DNA of 64,000 nucleotides from Nostoc sp. TCL26-01 (GTDB taxonomy: Bacteria; Cyanobacteriota; Cyanobacteriia; Cyanobacteriales; Nostocaceae): positions 4,930,001-4,994,000 of the forward strand of contig NZ_CP040297.1 in assembly GCF_013393945.1 (NCBI RefSeq), given 5' to 3'. Below, piece after piece: positions 24,871-33,432 of the stretch (position 1 is the first letter of the stretch; every line of letters starts with the position of its first letter). The notes below the pieces were generated by a model, which searched no databases, was not told the origin of the DNA, and was given only the letters and a program-made list of their open reading frames with translations. The position numbers were made by a program, and so were the translations under genes.

Positions 24871-25932
24871 TCAGCACTCATCACTCCCCTTACAAATTAT
24901 CCCTAATTGTGACAGACGCTCGATGGTGGCTTGTTGGGTTTGGATGAAGTGTTGACGGTTGATTTCTTTGTCCAACATGGTGTTAGCTGGGTAAATTGAC
25001 TGGGAGTAACTTTGAGCGTAGAGTTCAAATCTTTGGCGAGAAAGTAAATTATTTAACCCTGGTCTTTGGCGATCGCGTCTTAATGCGACTAAATCTATCT
25101 CGGCAAATGCTGCCATGCTTTCGCCTGCACCTGTTTCTGCTAGGACAATACCGCGATGGTCAATGATTTTTGAGCCACCGTCAACTGAGGCTATGGGGAT
25201 GGGGCTATTAGCTAGTCCGGCTGTATTAGCTGAAACTACGTATACCATGTTTTCTACAGCGCGGGTAATTTTAGCCGCATCTTTGGGGGTGAGTGTTTTG
25301 TTATATACTTCTGATGTGGAATGGAGAAAAATTTCTGCTCCCCGCATTGCTAAACATCTTGCTACTTCTGGATATAAAATTTCTTCTGATGCTAAAGCTG
25401 CTAAATTCCCAATGGACGTTTTGGCTACAGGAAACACTGCTTCTAAACCGTAACAATCTAAATACTTATCCCAAACATCATGGGGTGTAGGTGCAAACAA
25501 GGAATTTAACCGCCGATACCGTAAAACTACTGAACCAGAAGGGTCGATGACAAAGCAGGTTTGAAAGTATAGTTGAGGAAAATTGGGATCGAGTTCGTAA
25601 GCGTTACCAGCTAAAAAAATTTGGTGTTTCTGGGCAATTTTTCCCAACTCCTCATATTCAGCACCGTTGATTTCTAAACAAGCTTTATTTGCCCATACCT
25701 CTAGAGGTTCCCCCAAGGGAAAGCCTGTGAGAAAATATTCTGGTAACACAATTAAACGGCAGTCAAAACCAATAAAAGCGATGCTAGCGGCAATTTGTCG
25801 TGCCAAGCGGCTAATACTATTTTGCATCATCAACCCAGCTTCTTGACGATCGCTCGCCTGATTCACTGCATGACAAGTAACTTGCAGTGCCAAAGCTCGA
25901 TATGAATCTAGATTACCAGAGTTATCTGCCAT
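24871..25932 (-). CDS. nitrilase-superfamily protein with substituted catalytic residues
   Basis: 353 residues with the carbon-nitrogen hydrolase fold. The catalytic Glu is present (RLIVLPEYFLTGFPLG). The usual Lys site reads YRRLNSL, so Lys is replaced by Arg. The usual Cys motif (C-x-E/D-x-x-[FY]-P-E) reads SEEILYPEVARCLAMRGAEI, so Ser stands where the nucleophile should be. The protein is therefore probably not a thiol amidase or nitrilase in the usual sense: either a pseudoenzyme or one with altered chemistry. It is transcribed between the RCCR-like gene and the aldehyde dehydrogenase gene. The alignment is by eye. Confidence 0.75.
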   Translation of the reverse strand: MADNSGNLDSYRALALQVTCHAVNQASDRQEAGLMMQNSISRLARQIAASIAFIGFDCRLIVLPEYFLTGFPLGEPLEVWANKACLEINGAEYEELGKIAQKHQIFLAGNAYELDPNFPQLYFQTCFVIDPSGSVVLRYRRLNSLFAPTPHDVWDKYLDCYGLEAVFPVAKTSIGNLAALASEEILYPEVARCLAMRGAEIFLHSTSEVYNKTLTPKDAAKITRAVENMVYVVSANTAGLANSPIPIASVDGGSKIIDHRGIVLAETGAGESMAAFAEIDLVALRRDRQRPGLNNLLSRQRFELYAQSYSQSIYPANTMLDKEINRQHFIQTQQATIERLSQLGIICKGSDEC

Positions 25933-25949
25933 GAGAGGAGTGAGGGAGT

Positions 25950-25986
25950 GCTGTTAGCGGAAGCGGGGCGTTCAGCCCGTGCTGAG
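25950..25986 (+). repeat. 37-bp dispersed repeat, copy 3
   Basis: GCTGTTAGCGGAAGCGGGGC, then GTTCAGCCCGTGCTGAG; 36 of 37 identical to the copy at 16389. It is embedded in GAGGGAGTG/GAGTAAG tandem repeats, 18 bp upstream of the nitrilase-fold start codon. Confidence 0.85.
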
Positions 25987-26039
25987 TAATGAGTAAGGGA
26001 GTGAGGGACAAGGGGACAAGGGGACAAAGGGAAAATAAT

Positions 26040-26097
26040 TTTGACTAATGACCAATGACCAATGACCATTGACTATTGACCATTGACCATTGACTAC
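26040..26097. repeat. tandem heptamers (TGACCAA/TGACTAT)n
   Basis: Eight units such as TGACCAATGACCAATGACCA and TTGACTATTGACCATTGACC, ending at the stop codon of the RCCR-like gene. Same family as the repeats at 24763 and 34320. Confidence 0.85.
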
Positions 26098-26856
26098 TTA
26101 TTCTCTCACTTCTCCCCAGAGCGATCGCACTAATTTATCAGTCATGGCTTCACCAAATAGGCGTGTAGCTATTTTATTATCTGGGTCACGTTCAGCGATC
26201 GCTCGGCGGATAATTAAATCGCGTTTTGCTAAAGCCGCACGTTCTGATTCTGGTACGGGTTCTGCTTCATCTACCCAACCCAACCACCGATCCATCATCT
26301 CATGAGCTACCGTTTGAACAGTGGCGATCGTTTCTTCTGTTACGGGACTGGTGTAACATAAACTGGTTTGCGACTGTACTTGACGGATGTACAGAGTTTT
26401 ACTCATATACTGTTGAAATCGAGCATCATCGAGAAATTTTAAGTATGTTGCGTTGACAGGTTCATAGTAACGATCTAAATAATCTAAGTCAGTAAACAAA
26501 TCACTCCGCGCTACATAATCCATATAAAAGAATAGATGCGGTACAGTGGCAAAGGCAAAAGCCAAATGAGGCACACGAATCTGCGAACCCAACCAAATTG
26601 TCAGGTGCATATTGCAAAAGCCTGATTGTGGTTCACGCAACCATGAATGGACTAACCAATCGATTTCTGTACCAGTGAAAGCATTGAGAGAACCGTGCGC
26701 TGCTCCTACTTGAGCCGCATAATTCTGTAAATCTTGAGTAGAGGGATGCAGATGTACTTCAAAACGTGCATCTAATTTTTGCCGTAGTTCTTTCGTGATA
26801 TTCCATAACTGCTCAAATATAGCTGTACTCTCTACAGAAAATTGCTGTTTATCCAT
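26098..26856 (-). CDS. red chlorophyll catabolite reductase-like protein
   Basis: 252 residues. HGSLNAFTGTEIDWLVHSWL, the middle segment PHLAFAFATVPHLFFYMDYV, then ARSDLFTDLDYLDRYYEP and a later SKTLYIRQVQSQTSLCY follow the pattern of plant RCC reductase (ACD2), which I compare from memory. That enzyme is a ferredoxin-dependent bilin-reductase-fold protein that reduces red chlorophyll catabolite in chlorophyll breakdown. The cyanobacterial role is not settled; reduction of a linear tetrapyrrole is plausible. Upstream is a ThuA-like gene, downstream the nitrilase-fold gene. Confidence 0.7.
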   Translation of the reverse strand: MDKQQFSVESTAIFEQLWNITKELRQKLDARFEVHLHPSTQDLQNYAAQVGAAHGSLNAFTGTEIDWLVHSWLREPQSGFCNMHLTIWLGSQIRVPHLAFAFATVPHLFFYMDYVARSDLFTDLDYLDRYYEPVNATYLKFLDDARFQQYMSKTLYIRQVQSQTSLCYTSPVTEETIATVQTVAHEMMDRWLGWVDEAEPVPESERAALAKRDLIIRRAIAERDPDNKIATRLFGEAMTDKLVRSLWGEVRE

Positions 26857-26947
26857 CGTTTATACATATCCTTTGGCATGAATGCAAACAAAGTTAGTCT
26901 AAACGCACAATCTTGGCATCTAGCTTGTGTCAGAATTCGACTCCTCC

Positions 26948-27838
26948 CTACTCAGCTAACCATAAAGCCACATTTCGCACATAGGTTTTGATATCTTCTA
27001 GTGCGCGTGGTTCTTTTGTCATCGTGTTTCCTGGTACTTCATCTACGAATGAGGGACAACCTTTTGTAATGTCCCAATTGTAATCGACAAAGTGATGGAA
27101 ACTGGAGGTAGCGATCGCCCGTCCTAAGCGATCGCCTTGAGCATCTGTATAATGATCGATAGCTACAACTAAATTAAATTGCCTGCCTGTTACTAGACTT
27201 TTTCCTAATGCAATCACTCGTGCATTTGTTTGGTTTGGAGTCACACCGATACCACCTTCATGGGGATGGGCGGGAAAAAAGTCAATCAGTCCAGAGGTGG
27301 AATTAGGGTTTTTTAAAAGTTCGTGAATTGGTTCGACAGGGATAATTTTTTGATAGTCGCCGTTAGCCCCAGAATGGTAATTAGGCCAAGATATATATGT
27401 TGTATGTGGGTCGTCTCGACTCCAGCGAGAATCATCAGGGTCGGGATTTTTGGTATTAAAATAATGGACATCACCAATGTCAATTAAGCTGCACATAGAA
27501 CAGCCCATGTCTTGATGATCTCTAGTTGTCAGAATACCGCCACCGCGTTTTCTAAAAGCATTAATCCCAGCGATATCTTTTTCAGTTAAACCGTCGCCAG
27601 TATCTAAAGCAAATAGCCAGAGTTCATCAAAATCTGATTGGTCTAGTGTGCCTAAGATAGGATCATTACCTTGATTATCTGATAAGCGATCGCGTGCTGT
27701 GACAGCAAACAGGGAATTTCCTGCGTCATCATTAATGGATTGTATATAATCCCGTAATAACGAGAATCGAGCAATACTCCAGTCATCTTCAGTTGAAGCG
27801 ATCGTCGTTTGCAAAAGAATACGAATTGGTTCTGCCAT
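26948..27838 (-). CDS. ThuA/glutamine-amidotransferase-fold hypothetical protein
   Basis: 296 residues, no signal peptide. DELWLFALDTGDGLTEKDIA followed by GINAFRKRGGGILTTRDHQD resembles the central strand-turn-helix of ThuA-like and class I glutamine-amidotransferase folds. DMGCSMCSL supplies two cysteines, but not in the usual nucleophile-elbow context. The C-terminus has several His and Asp residues (SSFHHFVDYNWD). I infer a ThuA-like fold, not an activity. It is first in the leftward group that leads to the RCCR-like gene, with a 90-bp gap. Confidence 0.5.
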   Translation of the reverse strand: MAEPIRILLQTTIASTEDDWSIARFSLLRDYIQSINDDAGNSLFAVTARDRLSDNQGNDPILGTLDQSDFDELWLFALDTGDGLTEKDIAGINAFRKRGGGILTTRDHQDMGCSMCSLIDIGDVHYFNTKNPDPDDSRWSRDDPHTTYISWPNYHSGANGDYQKIIPVEPIHELLKNPNSTSGLIDFFPAHPHEGGIGVTPNQTNARVIALGKSLVTGRQFNLVVAIDHYTDAQGDRLGRAIATSSFHHFVDYNWDITKGCPSFVDEVPGNTMTKEPRALEDIKTYVRNVALWLAE

Positions 27839-28056
27839 AGATTTTGTAAATTAGTTTTTCCAACAATCGACTTATGGCTATCAATGCTGGAACTACTTTA
27901 CAACAAATTCGCTATTTATACATGACCAAAAATCTTAAAATCCTCTTTGTGTCTTTGTGCCTCTGTGGTAATCATATTTTATTTAACCACAGAGGGAAAA
28001 GCCAAAACTTGAGCGCTAGAAATTAAGAGTCTTCTCTACCCTGCATTCACAATTCA

Positions 28057-28554
28057 TTACAGTTTTTGAAAATTCTCAATAGTGAGAAATAACTCTTCAT
28101 CTGCTATCTGGCTTTCGTAATCAATATTAATTTGTGTAGGATAGCCCAGCCTGTGATTGTAACTCACATTTAAGCTATCTGCTCGCCGTGCGATAGCATC
28201 TTGAATCACATCGAATAATTTGGGAACTGTATTATATCTTTGAAAAAACTGCGGATCAGCTGGTTGACCAGTAGCCACAGATGTAATTGAAACTGTTTGA
28301 CCATTGCGGACTTCGATAATTACTGGGCCTCTAGCATCAGGTATACAGAAGCAACTATTGCTGAGTGTATAGCGATAATTGAAAATATTTTTGCTATTCC
28401 ACAAGCTGCGATTGTATTTTAATAATCTTAAATTCAGTTTATTGTTTAATGTTGCTTGTGCTATTTGGACGGTAGTATTTGGTTGAGACAATACAGGCAA
28501 GTTAAAGCTCAAAGATACCAACAATCCCACACCAATGATCAAAGGTAAACGCAT
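28057..28554 (-). CDS. DUF6174-like secreted protein
   Basis: 165 residues. A signal peptide is visible (MRLPLIIGVGLLVSLSFNLP, cut near residue 23). The mature part, with NYRYTLSNSCFCIPDARGPV, IIEVRNGQTVSITSVATGQP, IQDAIARRADSLNVSYNHRL and GYPTQINIDYE, is the pattern of DUF6174 proteins, small periplasmic or outer-membrane-associated domains with a conserved CFC motif. Function is unknown. It is divergent from the flotillin gene across 360 bp. Confidence 0.65.
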   Translation of the reverse strand: MRLPLIIGVGLLVSLSFNLPVLSQPNTTVQIAQATLNNKLNLRLLKYNRSLWNSKNIFNYRYTLSNSCFCIPDARGPVIIEVRNGQTVSITSVATGQPADPQFFQRYNTVPKLFDVIQDAIARRADSLNVSYNHRLGYPTQINIDYESQIADEELFLTIENFQKL

Positions 28555-28688
28555 ATTAGTTATTAATTGAATCTACAGTAACTACTGGGAATATTTTAAC
28601 TATTTTTCTGGCAATAGGTTAAGTTGACTTTATACTTTGATTAAGACTTGCCACGCCACTACAGCTAATCCCGCATTTCTCACAAGCG

Positions 28689-28750
28689 GTAGGGGCGGGT
28701 TTACAGAAATGATTAATGATTAACAATGATCTTAATGAACCCGCCCCTAC
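28689..28750. repeat. GTAGGGGCGGGTT inverted repeat (62-bp hairpin)
   Basis: GTAGGGGCGGGTTT at 28689-28702 pairs with GAACCCGCCCCTAC at 28737-28750 (13 of 14). The spacer is AT-rich. Such GTAGGGGCGGGTT palindromes are dispersed in many cyanobacterial genomes as small MITE-like units. It lies in the 360-bp gap between DUF6174 and the flotillin gene; the remaining gap holds no gene. Confidence 0.75.
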
Positions 28751-28913
28751 AGTCTTTGGACAAAGAGAAAACCTCAGTTTAATAAGTCTGGTGAGAAATC
28801 CGGGTAATTAACTTTTCCACTCCAGTTGAAAAATTACACCAAGTTTAAGAAATCCCATGCCTCGCAAATGAAGTGATACCTTAGACAATTAGTTGCCCAG
28901 AAGGGCGCAAGTT

Positions 28914-30989
28914 ATGAAAAGCTTTTCGGCTTCCCTTGGTAAAAGTCAAAAAAATAAATTAGCTCGTTTTGCAACAACATTAATAGCTACATTGGCTCTG
29001 ACTAGTGGTATTCAGGCAGCAAATGCCACGAATGTAAAGACATCTATTCCTCAAGAAAATACTTCCGCGTCAGTTCAGCTAAAGCAAACCAAGCCTGATA
29101 TTGCTCAAGTACAAATTACGAGAACACAATATCAAGCTGCTGCGGTTGACCCTTTTGTATTAATTCCTGTTGTGCTGGTGGGTGGACTTGTGATCTTCGT
29201 CCCCCTGTTTTTTGGTGGCTTGGTAGTCATTGGTGAGAGAGAAGTTGGCATCGTTGTCAAGAAGTTTGCGGTTTCAGGAAAAGGACTGCCAGCTGGACAG
29301 TTGATTGCCCTCAACAATGAAGCTGGTTTGCAGGCTGATACTCTCGCCCCTGGTTGGCATTGGGGTTATTGGCCTTGGCAGTATTCGGTACGTAAAGAAA
29401 GTGTCATTGTTGTGCCTCAAAGTGAAATTGCCTTGATTGTGGCGGCTGATGGCGCATCGATTCCACCAGAGAGGATTTTAGGCAAAATCCTTGATTGTGA
29501 TAACTTCCAAGATGCCCGGAAATTTCTCACTCAAAGTGGTGAAAAAGGTCGGCAAATGGGTTTTCTGACGGCAGGTACGTACCGGATTAATACGGCACTG
29601 TTTAAGGTAATTACAACTGCTAATGCCAATGCTCATGGGATGAGTCCCGAACAGTTGCGGGTGTACACAGTTGCCTCTGATAAGGTGGGTGTTGTCACTA
29701 CTTTGGATGGGATGCCCATTACGGTGGGTGAAATCGCTGGGCCAGTGATTACGGGACACGATAACTTCCAAAACAGCCAAAAGTTTCTTGATGGCGGAGG
29801 ACGCAGGGGTTTACAAGAGCAGATTTTACTTTCTGGTTCGTGGAATCTCAATCCCTGGTTTGTGAATGTTGAGCAAGTACCAATGACGGAAATTCCCATT
29901 GGTTATGTAGGTGTAGTGATTTCCTTTGTAGGTAAGGCTCAAGAAGATGTGAGTGGTGCAGCTTTTACTCACGGTAACTTGGTAAATCCTGGCCATAAGG
30001 GTGTGTGGGTCGAAGCTTTGTATCCTGGTAAGCATCCACTAAACACTAGAATCATGAAAGTGGAACTAGTTCCCACAACTAATATAGTGTTGAACTGGTC
30101 GGGGCGTACCGAACGACATAAGTACGACGCGAATTTAGAAGCTTTGACAGTACGTTCTACAGATGGTTTTGCCTTCGATTTAGAAGTGTCGCAAATTATC
30201 CATGTCGGCGCTTTGGATGCACCCAAGGTAATTTCCCGTGTCGGTTCCATGCAAAACTTGGTTGATAATGTCCTGGAACCCAGTATTGGTAATTATTTCC
30301 GCAACTCGGCTCAAGATTACACAGTCTTAGACTTCTTGAATGCTCGCAGTGAACGTCAAGTAGAAGCATCTGAATATATTAAAGCTGCCTTACGGGCTTA
30401 TGATGTGCAGGCAATTGATACTTTGATTGGGGATATTCAACCGCCAGCATCGTTGATGCAGACACAAACAGATAGAAAAATTGCCGAAGAACAACGCAAG
30501 ACTTATGAAGTGCAGCAAATGGCGCAGACTCAGCGTCAACAACTGGTGCGGGAAACAGCCCTGGCGGATATCCAACAAGAGATGGTGAAATCAGAACAGA
30601 GTGTGCAAATTGCCGAACTCAAAGCCCAAGCCCAAATTAAACACGCCAATGGGGAAGCAGAATCGACAAAATTGCGCTCAATTGCCGAGGCAGAAGGAAT
30701 TCGGGCTACAGGTAATGCTAAAGCGGAAACCTACCGCACTGGTGTAGAAGCTTTGGGTACACAAGGTTATACCGCTATGCAACTGATGCAGATTATAGGC
30801 GATCGCCATGTCCGTTTAATCCCCGATGTCTTAGTTGGTGGCAGCAATGGCAGTACCAATGGTTTGGTTGATGGGTTACTATCCATGATTTTGTGGAATC
30901 AAACCAATAAGCCGGGTGAGACAACAGAATCAGCAGAAAAAAACGGTAATCCTCCCTTAGTTCTGGAATTACCCAAGGATAAGCAATAG
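28914..30989 (+). CDS. flotillin-like SPFH-domain protein
   Basis: 691 residues from the ATG of MKSFSASLGKSQKNK, preceded by AGAAGGG; the open frame upstream begins with a TTG and is less likely. A hydrophobic N-terminus (about 20-35) and a strong helix (about 83-108, VLIPVVLVGGLVIFVPLFFG) anchor it to the membrane. The SPFH domain begins at GEREVGIVVKKFAVSGKGL. Residues about 520-620 form a long Ala/Glu/Gln-rich coiled coil with IADIQ- and AEAEGIRATGNAKAETY-type repeats, as in flotillins. It is longer than usual flotillins and has a duplicated ILxxDNFQDARKFL-like segment (about 185 and 280). Likely role: membrane microdomain scaffold. Confidence 0.8.
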   Translation: MKSFSASLGKSQKNKLARFATTLIATLALTSGIQAANATNVKTSIPQENTSASVQLKQTKPDIAQVQITRTQYQAAAVDPFVLIPVVLVGGLVIFVPLFFGGLVVIGEREVGIVVKKFAVSGKGLPAGQLIALNNEAGLQADTLAPGWHWGYWPWQYSVRKESVIVVPQSEIALIVAADGASIPPERILGKILDCDNFQDARKFLTQSGEKGRQMGFLTAGTYRINTALFKVITTANANAHGMSPEQLRVYTVASDKVGVVTTLDGMPITVGEIAGPVITGHDNFQNSQKFLDGGGRRGLQEQILLSGSWNLNPWFVNVEQVPMTEIPIGYVGVVISFVGKAQEDVSGAAFTHGNLVNPGHKGVWVEALYPGKHPLNTRIMKVELVPTTNIVLNWSGRTERHKYDANLEALTVRSTDGFAFDLEVSQIIHVGALDAPKVISRVGSMQNLVDNVLEPSIGNYFRNSAQDYTVLDFLNARSERQVEASEYIKAALRAYDVQAIDTLIGDIQPPASLMQTQTDRKIAEEQRKTYEVQQMAQTQRQQLVRETALADIQQEMVKSEQSVQIAELKAQAQIKHANGEAESTKLRSIAEAEGIRATGNAKAETYRTGVEALGTQGYTAMQLMQIIGDRHVRLIPDVLVGGSNGSTNGLVDGLLSMILWNQTNKPGETTESAEKNGNPPLVLELPKDKQ

Positions 30990-31007
30990 TACAGATTTCG
31001 TAAGTTG

Positions 31008-31033
31008 TAGGGTGGTAAAGCTATGCCACCCTA
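31008..31033. terminator. hairpin between flotillin and cobM (bidirectional terminator candidate)
   Basis: TAGGGTGG and CCACCCTA form an 8-bp stem with a 10-base loop, followed by ATTTTAG on the plus strand. It lies in the 67-bp gap between two convergent genes and could terminate both, though the T tract is short. Confidence 0.5.
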
Positions 31034-31056
31034 ATTTTAGACTTGAGACACTTTTG

Positions 31057-31842
31057 CTAATTCTTAGCACTGCGAAACAGATGATCATGCTCAGGATGAT
31101 ATAAACGCGATCGCCCCCTGATCTCTGATAATGCTGGACTAATCACGTATAATGTGGTACGCATCAGGTTTTCTTCCTGAGTACAATCAGCCATCTGGTT
31201 GAGAGGGACTACACGAATTTTTTCATCGGGCCATCCGATGCGAAAGCAAATAGCCACGGGGGTATCGGCTGGATACTGTTCTAATAATTTGGCTTGGGCA
31301 TTTTCGATATGACGCGCACTTAAATACAGACACAAACTCGCTTGATGGGCTGCTAAAGTGGCTAATTCTTCCCTAGCTGGGACTTGTGTACGTCCACTGA
31401 TGCGCGTCAGGATAATAGTCTGGACTAAACCAGGAACAGTTAATTCAACTTTTAGTTTAGCGGCTGCGGCTTGGAAAGCACTAATACCGGGGATCACCTC
31501 AAAAGGAATATTTGCATCAGCGAGGAGGTGCATTTGCTCATGGATAGCGCTGTAAAGACAAGGATCACCCGATTGGAGACGTACCAGAGATTTTTTTTGC
31601 GATCGCACTCTGTCAATCATTAACGGTAAAATCTCCTCTAAAGTCTTGTCAGCCGTCCGAATAATTTCCGCATCTTCCCGACAAAATTGTAAAAGCTGTT
31701 CTGGGATTAAAGAATCCGCAAATAAAATTACATCAGCCACCTCTAGCAACTTTTGTGCTTTAACCGTCAGTAAATCCGGATCTCCAGGCCCTGCTCCCAC
31801 AATATAGACTGCGGCTTCTAGGGAATTTAAACTATTTTTCAT
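31057..31842 (-). CDS. cobM: precorrin-4 C11-methyltransferase
   Basis: 261 residues. VYIVGAGPGDPDLLTVKAQK is the SAM-binding start of tetrapyrrole methylases; VILFADSLIPEQLLQFC, KKSLVRLQSGDPCLYSAIHE and FEVIPGISAFQAAAAKLKVE are as in CobM/CbiF. It methylates C-11 of the corrin ring in cobalamin synthesis. It is monocistronic here, facing the flotillin gene. The catalytic loop looks intact. Confidence 0.9.
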   Translation of the reverse strand: MKNSLNSLEAAVYIVGAGPGDPDLLTVKAQKLLEVADVILFADSLIPEQLLQFCREDAEIIRTADKTLEEILPLMIDRVRSQKKSLVRLQSGDPCLYSAIHEQMHLLADANIPFEVIPGISAFQAAAAKLKVELTVPGLVQTIILTRISGRTQVPAREELATLAAHQASLCLYLSARHIENAQAKLLEQYPADTPVAICFRIGWPDEKIRVVPLNQMADCTQEENLMRTTLYVISPALSEIRGRSRLYHPEHDHLFRSAKN

Positions 31843-31979
31843 ACAAAATTTTCTAAAAACACTAAGTATTTACAGGTAGATATTTTCGCCTCAAAAAAAT
31901 TTTTGGAAATTTGCTCAGTATCTTTCCGGATTAACTCCCTAGCCCTAGTAGAGAGTAATGGTAGATGCACCCTGGTTAA

Positions 31980-32014
31980 GCCCTAGAGATTTCTCTGGGG
32001 CATTTTTTATTTTT
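31980..32014 (+). terminator. strong intrinsic terminator, possibly of an unannotated sRNA
   Basis: GCCCTAGAGA (31980-31989) pairs with TCTCTGGGGC (31992-32001) over 10 bp (one G-T), followed directly by ATTTTTTATTTTT. It points rightwards, but no plus-strand gene lies to the left within this 325-bp gap: cobM runs left from 31842 and lgt ends at 32167, both on the minus strand. It is therefore best explained as the end of a short RNA starting somewhere in 31860-31960. The rest of the gap is tandem repeats. Confidence 0.55.
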
Positions 32015-32019
32015 AGTCA

Positions 32020-32166
32020 TTGGTCAATGGTCAATGGTCATTAGTCAATGGTCATTAGTCATTAGTCAATAGTCAAAATTATTTTCCCCTTTTCCCCCTG
32101 TCCTTCACTCCCTCACTCCCTCGCTCCCTCACTTAGCACTCAGCACTCAGCACTCAGCACTCTCTA
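32020..32166. repeat. tandem heptamers (GTCAATG/GTCATTA), CTCCCT and CAGCACT repeats
   Basis: Three short repeat families in a row: TGGTCAATGGTCAATGGTCA-type units, then CACTCCCTCACTCCCTC, then CAGCACTCAGCACTCAGCAC. They end at the 3' end of lgt. No gene is visible. Confidence 0.85.
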
Positions 32167-33033
32167 TCACTCCCCATTCTCTTTCAATGGAGAAACCACA
32201 TCAGGTAGAAAGCGTTTATTAATGTAGAGCCAAGCTAATCCGGCTAATCCTATAACAATACCGCTTAGGCTGACAATTTGGGCTATGCGTAAAGGCCCTA
32301 GCATCAAGCTATCTGTGCGGAGTCCTTCAATCCACAAACGACCGAAACTGTAGGTTACTAAGTAAACCATAAACAAAGTGCCTAAGCGTAGACGTGGTCT
32401 GCCAGATAAGCCTCGGAAAAATAATGTTAACAGTAGAGCAAATACCATTAAATCCCACACAGATTCGTAGAGAAATGTGGGGTGAAAATACTCAAAATTT
32501 GCTAAATCTGGGGGACGACGTTCTAGGGGGATGTAGAGCTTCCAGGGTAAATTAGTAGGAGCGCCAAAAGCTTCTGAGTTAAAGAAATTGCCCCATCGCC
32601 CGATCGCCTGTCCTAAAATCAAGGAAGGAGCTACTAAATCTGCTAGTTGCCAAAAAGACACTCGCTTCAGCTTGGCAAAAATTAACGCCGCCAATGTTCC
32701 ACCAATAATTGCCCCGTGAATCGCAATACCACCTTGCCAAATCGCAATGATCCTTTCGGGATTTTCTGCATACTCTGCCCACTGAAACAAAACGTAATAA
32801 AGTCTAGCGGCGGGAATCGCTCCAATTACCAGCCAAATTGACAAATCACTGAGTAAATCTGGATTAACCTGTCGGCGTTTTGCTAAATACTGGGAAAGGC
32901 TCACACCGATTAACACGGCTGAGGCAATCAACAAGCCATACCAGCGAATAGTGATGGGGCCGATTTTCACTAGAATAGGGCCTGGAGAAGTAAATAGAAA
33001 CGCCAGAGGCAAATTGAAAGATTCCAGTGCCAT
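32167..33033 (-). CDS. lgt: prolipoprotein diacylglyceryl transferase
   Basis: 288 residues, seven membrane helices. It moves diacylglycerol from phosphatidylglycerol to the lipobox Cys of prelipoproteins in the plasma membrane. ITIRWYGLLIASAVLIGVSL opens the protein; WQGGIAIHGAIIGGTLAAL holds the catalytic His; AIGRWGNFFNSEAFGAPTNL is the Lgt signature with conserved Arg and Asn; and HPTFLYESVWDL and SFGRLWIEGLRTD are also conserved. Length is normal. The gene is monocistronic; 400 bp of repeats lie upstream. Confidence 0.95.
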   Translation of the reverse strand: MALESFNLPLAFLFTSPGPILVKIGPITIRWYGLLIASAVLIGVSLSQYLAKRRQVNPDLLSDLSIWLVIGAIPAARLYYVLFQWAEYAENPERIIAIWQGGIAIHGAIIGGTLAALIFAKLKRVSFWQLADLVAPSLILGQAIGRWGNFFNSEAFGAPTNLPWKLYIPLERRPPDLANFEYFHPTFLYESVWDLMVFALLLTLFFRGLSGRPRLRLGTLFMVYLVTYSFGRLWIEGLRTDSLMLGPLRIAQIVSLSGIVIGLAGLAWLYINKRFLPDVVSPLKENGE

Positions 33034-33107
33034 GTAAAATTACCTAAATCAACTATTGAGCATTTTCGTACATAAACAATTAGAACATTTTGACAGTCAT
33101 TTAGTGA

Positions 33108-33175
33108 TGAGTGCTGAGTGATGAGTGCTGAGTGAGGGAGTAAGGGAGTGACGGAGTGAGGGAGCGAGGGATGGG
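33108..33175. repeat. tandem repeats (GAGTGCT, GAGTGAGG)
   Basis: GATGAGTGCTGAGTGATGAG, then GAGTGAGGGAGTAAGGGAGT, upstream of lgt. The 400-bp lgt-33433 gap holds these repeats, the TTGCCTA run at about 33342-33377 and AT-rich promoter-like sequence, and no other gene. Confidence 0.8.
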
Positions 33176-33341
33176 TAATGGGTAGTCATTAATTATTCTC
33201 CTCTGCTTCTCTGCTTGCCTAGCTTCTAGTCCCTAACTCAATGAAATTTACCTCATTAAAGCAAGAAACGCTATAATTTTAATTCAAATATAGGACTAGT
33301 ATTTGATTATTGAAAAAAATCAGTACCAGTCAAGAAACTTC

Positions 33342-33377
33342 TTATCTATTGCCTATTGCCTATTGCCTATTGCCTAC
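33342..33377. repeat. tandem heptamer (TTGCCTA)n
   Basis: Four to five TATTGCC units about 60 bp upstream of the small 90-residue gene. The same heptamer forms a longer run at 53372-53430. Confidence 0.85.
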
Positions 33378-33432
33378 CTACGTAAATTATTTCAGTAATC
33401 AAATCAGATTCCTATATTGGGAAATAAATATC

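Noticed and set aside
24763..26100. CRISPR array, suggested by repeated short units
   Set aside because: Units are 7 bp with no spacers of constant length; they are short tandem repeats.
33310..33432. Longer form of the 90-residue protein (TTG start)
   Set aside because: The extra residues are the translation of TTGCCTA tandem repeats.
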